49,367 nt of DNA from an uncultured Ruminococcus sp. (GTDB lineage Bacteria; Bacillota; Clostridia; Oscillospirales; Acutalibacteraceae). Positions 47,895 to 49,367 of the stretch are shown one piece after another. Position 1 is the first letter of the stretch. Each line of letters starts with the position of its first letter. The notes under the pieces were generated by a model. It searched no databases and was not told where the DNA came from. It saw only the letters and a program-made list of their open reading frames with translations. Made by a program: the position numbers and the translations under genes. The stretch covers positions 1-49,367 of the forward strand of contig CACZYP010000003.1 in the NCBI GenBank assembly GCA_902785425.1. Direction: 5' to 3'.

Positions 47895-47920
47895 AGGGTT
47901 ATTAGATCGTAATATGGTTA

Positions 47921-47960
47921 AGGAAGCACCGCAATTTTCCATTTCAATTTTCAATTTAAC
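47921..47960. repeat. Short remnant of the modular intergenic repeat
   Basis: Contains AAGGAAGCACCGCAATTTTCC and a TTTCAATTTTCAATTT tract but no body or second hairpin. It lies in the leader of the Rrf2 gene. Confidence 0.7.
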
Positions 47961-47978
47961 AAACCCGGAGGGATACCA

Positions 47979-48413
47979 ATGAAAATATCTACAAAGGGCC
48001 GATATGCGCTCAGATTCATGTTAGAGCTTGCGGCTAACGAAGGCAGCTTTATGGCATTGAAGGACATTGCCGAAAAACAGAACATTTCAAAAAAATACCT
48101 TGAGCAGATAGTGCCGCTTCTCAACAGATCGGGAATGCTGCTTACAAACAGAGGCTACCAGGGCGGCTACAAGCTTGCAAAGAAGCCGAAGGAGTACACG
48201 GCAGGCGAGATACTCAGGATAACGGAAGGCAGCCTTGCGCCCGTTGCCTGCCTTGACGGTGAGACAAACACATGCGAACGCAAGTCGCTCTGCCCCACGC
48301 TTGAAATGTGGCAGGGGCTGTACAAGGTGATGAACGACTACCTCGACAGCATCACGCTTCAGGATCTTCTTGACAAATACCGCAAATTCGGTGCGGATGT
48401 CTACTATATCTGA
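47979..48413 (+). CDS. Rrf2-family transcription regulator (IscR-like, three cysteines)
   Basis: A 144-residue cytosolic DNA-binding protein. The N-terminal winged helix-turn-helix (MKISTKGRYALRFMLELA, then ISKKYLEQIVPLLNRSGML) is typical of Rrf2/IscR/CymR. Cysteines at about 89, 97 and 103 (CLDGETNTCERKSLC) could hold a Fe-S cluster, as in IscR. The length matches the family. CGGAGGG precedes the ATG. No isc/suf or cysteine gene follows; the next gene is on the opposite strand. A global Fe-S or cysteine-metabolism role is the family expectation. Confidence 0.9.
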   Translation: MKISTKGRYALRFMLELAANEGSFMALKDIAEKQNISKKYLEQIVPLLNRSGMLLTNRGYQGGYKLAKKPKEYTAGEILRITEGSLAPVACLDGETNTCERKSLCPTLEMWQGLYKVMNDYLDSITLQDLLDKYRKFGADVYYI

Positions 48414-48652
48414 AGCGCTCGCCCGGTGAAGAGTGAATAGTGAAAAGTAAATATTGAATAGTAATGAGAGCAATCGGTTTGTTGCTCTCATTTTCTTTTT
48501 TATGTCTATAAAACTCTTTCGTCACGCCGTACTCTATCAGCACCGTCCGCCATCGCTTCGCTCGGCTGATTTGGAGGAAGTACGGTTTACCGATACAGCA
48601 ATACAATCCAAACGGCGCAGCCGATTACGACACTGTTCACTGAGCGAGCGCT

Positions 48653-48928
48653 TCATATAATAAGTCTCCTCTTTCTTTTCTGCTTCGGATATGTACGGCA
48701 GTCGGCTATAATTGCGTCTTCGCCTATCAGCTTGATGTTCGCCCAGGGGATCACCGTATCGGTGCGCCTGCCGAACAGACCGAAGAATTTCGGTCTGCCG
48801 TATACTATGATCGCCACAAGGCATGCGTTTTTTGTGTCGATCTCAACGTCGTCAACACAGCCTATTATCACGCCGTCAGACCCGTTTACTACCTCTTTGT
48901 GCCGTAACTGTGCTATTCTGCAGCTCAT
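48653..48928 (-). CDS. YlmC/YmxH-family PRC-barrel protein
   Basis: A 91-residue protein beginning MSCRIAQLRHKEVVNGSDG, followed by the PRC-barrel pattern IIGCVDDVEIDTKNACLVAIIVYGRPK and TVIPWANIKLIGEDAIIADC, matching the short Firmicute YlmC/YmxH family linked to sporulation. The C-terminus is basic (KQKRKRRLII). The start at 48928 is chosen on homology; the longer frame takes MSIVNYQ from the adjacent repeat. The Shine-Dalgarno signal is weak (GAGTGGTG). It is the last complete gene in the window. Its biochemical role is unknown. Confidence 0.85.
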   Translation of the reverse strand: MSCRIAQLRHKEVVNGSDGVIIGCVDDVEIDTKNACLVAIIVYGRPKFFGLFGRRTDTVIPWANIKLIGEDAIIADCRTYPKQKRKRRLII

Positions 48929-48946
48929 AAAAACACCACTCTTTAA

Positions 48947-49060
48947 CAATTGATAATTGACAATGGACAATTAAGGAGTCGTCTTTATTAATGTGGAATG
49001 TGGAAAGTGGAATGGCGAATAAAGGAACTCGCCTGCGGCGAGTTGGATTATATTATTCCT
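48947..49060. repeat. Modular intergenic repeat, copy 8 (diverged)
   Basis: AATTGAC tract, truncated block GGAGTCG, GTGGAATGTGGA tract, hairpin GAACTCGCC/GGCGAGTTG, then a body that has lost most of the conserved sequence. It runs into unrelated sequence at about 49060. Confidence 0.75.
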
Positions 49061-49084
49061 CATAAACGATACTTCATTTGCTTT

Positions 49085-49275
49085 AGAGAAACAAGTGTTA
49101 AGGAAGCGCTGATTAAATCGAGTGCCCATATTGCGCAGTCAGATTTTGAGGCAAATTGGATGAAAAAGCCGCAGGGTTCGGTCTGCCGGCAATGTCGTCA
49201 ACTTAAGAAACTTTGCCTGAAAAACCCCTCAGACGGCTGCGCCGCCAGCTCCCCTTTCAGGGGAGCCCGATAGGT
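49085..49275. repeat. Mobile-element-like intergenic sequence
   Basis: GGAAGCGCTGATTAAATC near 49101, then about 100 bp of compact sequence, then hairpin GACGGCTGCGCCG and the palindrome CTCCCCTTTCAGGGGAG near 49250. Palindromes of this last type are common dispersed repeats in Firmicutes. A 91-codon open frame crosses it but begins inside the neighbouring repeat and is not called. Confidence 0.5.
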
Positions 49276-49306
49276 TATCATTTGAAGTGCAACAGTAAAA
49301 TAAAAA

Positions 49307-49335
49307 TAGACAACATAGCATCAATAGTGTAAAAT
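49307..49335 (+). promoter_or_regulatory. Promoter pointing out of the right edge
   Basis: -35 TAGACA (49307-49312), 17-base spacer, -10 TAAAAT (49330-49335). A ribosome binding site AAGAGGT occupies the last seven bases, so a gene should start just outside the window. Confidence 0.55.
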
Positions 49336-49367
49336 GTAAGTGCTAACAAAACCATTACACAAGAGGT

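Noticed and set aside
48998-49273. A 91-codon plus-strand frame with several cysteines
   Set aside because: It begins inside the GTGGAAAGTGGAA tract and crosses two palindromes. It is more likely a chance frame through a mobile-element remnant, although the middle part looks somewhat coding-like.

Overview
The window looks like a chromosome segment from a Gram-positive, probably spore-forming gut Clostridium relative of the Oscillospirales (Ruminococcaceae) type. The evidence is the Shine-Dalgarno sites in front of most genes, TTGACA/TATAAT-type promoters, a YlmC/YmxH-like PRC-barrel protein, an ECF sigma factor, and five exported proteins with type I dockerin-like modules whose helices read DAL.ILR.S and DAL.VLRYS. 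The species cannot be named from the sequence alone. No rRNA, CRISPR array, phage block or complete transposase was found. There is one tRNA (Pro, GGG) and one strong candidate for an unassigned structured RNA.

Layout. 0.2-4.2 kb: an exported L,D-transpeptidase, then an operon with a tandemly duplicated pair of STAS protein plus degenerate GHKL-kinase-like partner. 4.5-7.4 kb: a metallophosphoesterase, an HD-domain protein and a CDF metal transporter, separated by modular intergenic repeats. 7.6-11 kb: a dockerin lipoprotein with an internal duplication, and an SPFH membrane protein coupled to a ribbon-helix-helix protein behind a perfect palindrome. 11.2-13.7 kb: a 3'-5' exonuclease, an unusual epimerase-methyltransferase fusion, and the candidate RNA with its own promoter and terminator. 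13.8-15.2 kb: an AT-rich two-gene XRE cassette. 15.4-16.4 kb: a GMP synthetase without its glutaminase domain. 16.6-26.6 kb: two very large dockerin proteins with BspA-type leucine-rich repeats. 26.8-28.5 kb: a large divergent helix-turn-helix regulator. 28.5-31 kb: a methyltransferase inside a long inverted repeat, then purC. 31.2-35.5 kb: a permease-like membrane protein, an isochorismatase-like hydrolase, a bacterial PARG, a GNAT acetyltransferase, an Ada-like metal-binding membrane protein and RlmD. 35.9-42.1 kb: murC, CotH-dockerin and a secreted transglutaminase-like protein. 42.2-44.7 kb: a DUF697-type GTPase, an alpha/beta hydrolase and tRNA-Pro. 44.8-47.6 kb: an operon of ECF sigma factor, Ser/Thr-rich membrane protein and degenerate-dockerin protein. 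47.9-49 kb: an Rrf2 regulator and the YlmC-like protein. A promoter and a ribosome binding site run off the right edge.

The main theme is a cell-surface/extracellular system. Several secreted proteins carry similar dockerins and could dock to the same cohesin elsewhere in the genome. The ECF operon is a plausible regulator of part of it. Housekeeping genes (murC, purC, guaA, rlmD, tRNA) lie between these accessory genes. Many intergenic regions hold a modular repeat: A/T-rich short-period tracts, hairpins whose two arms change together, and a conserved body of about 80 bp.
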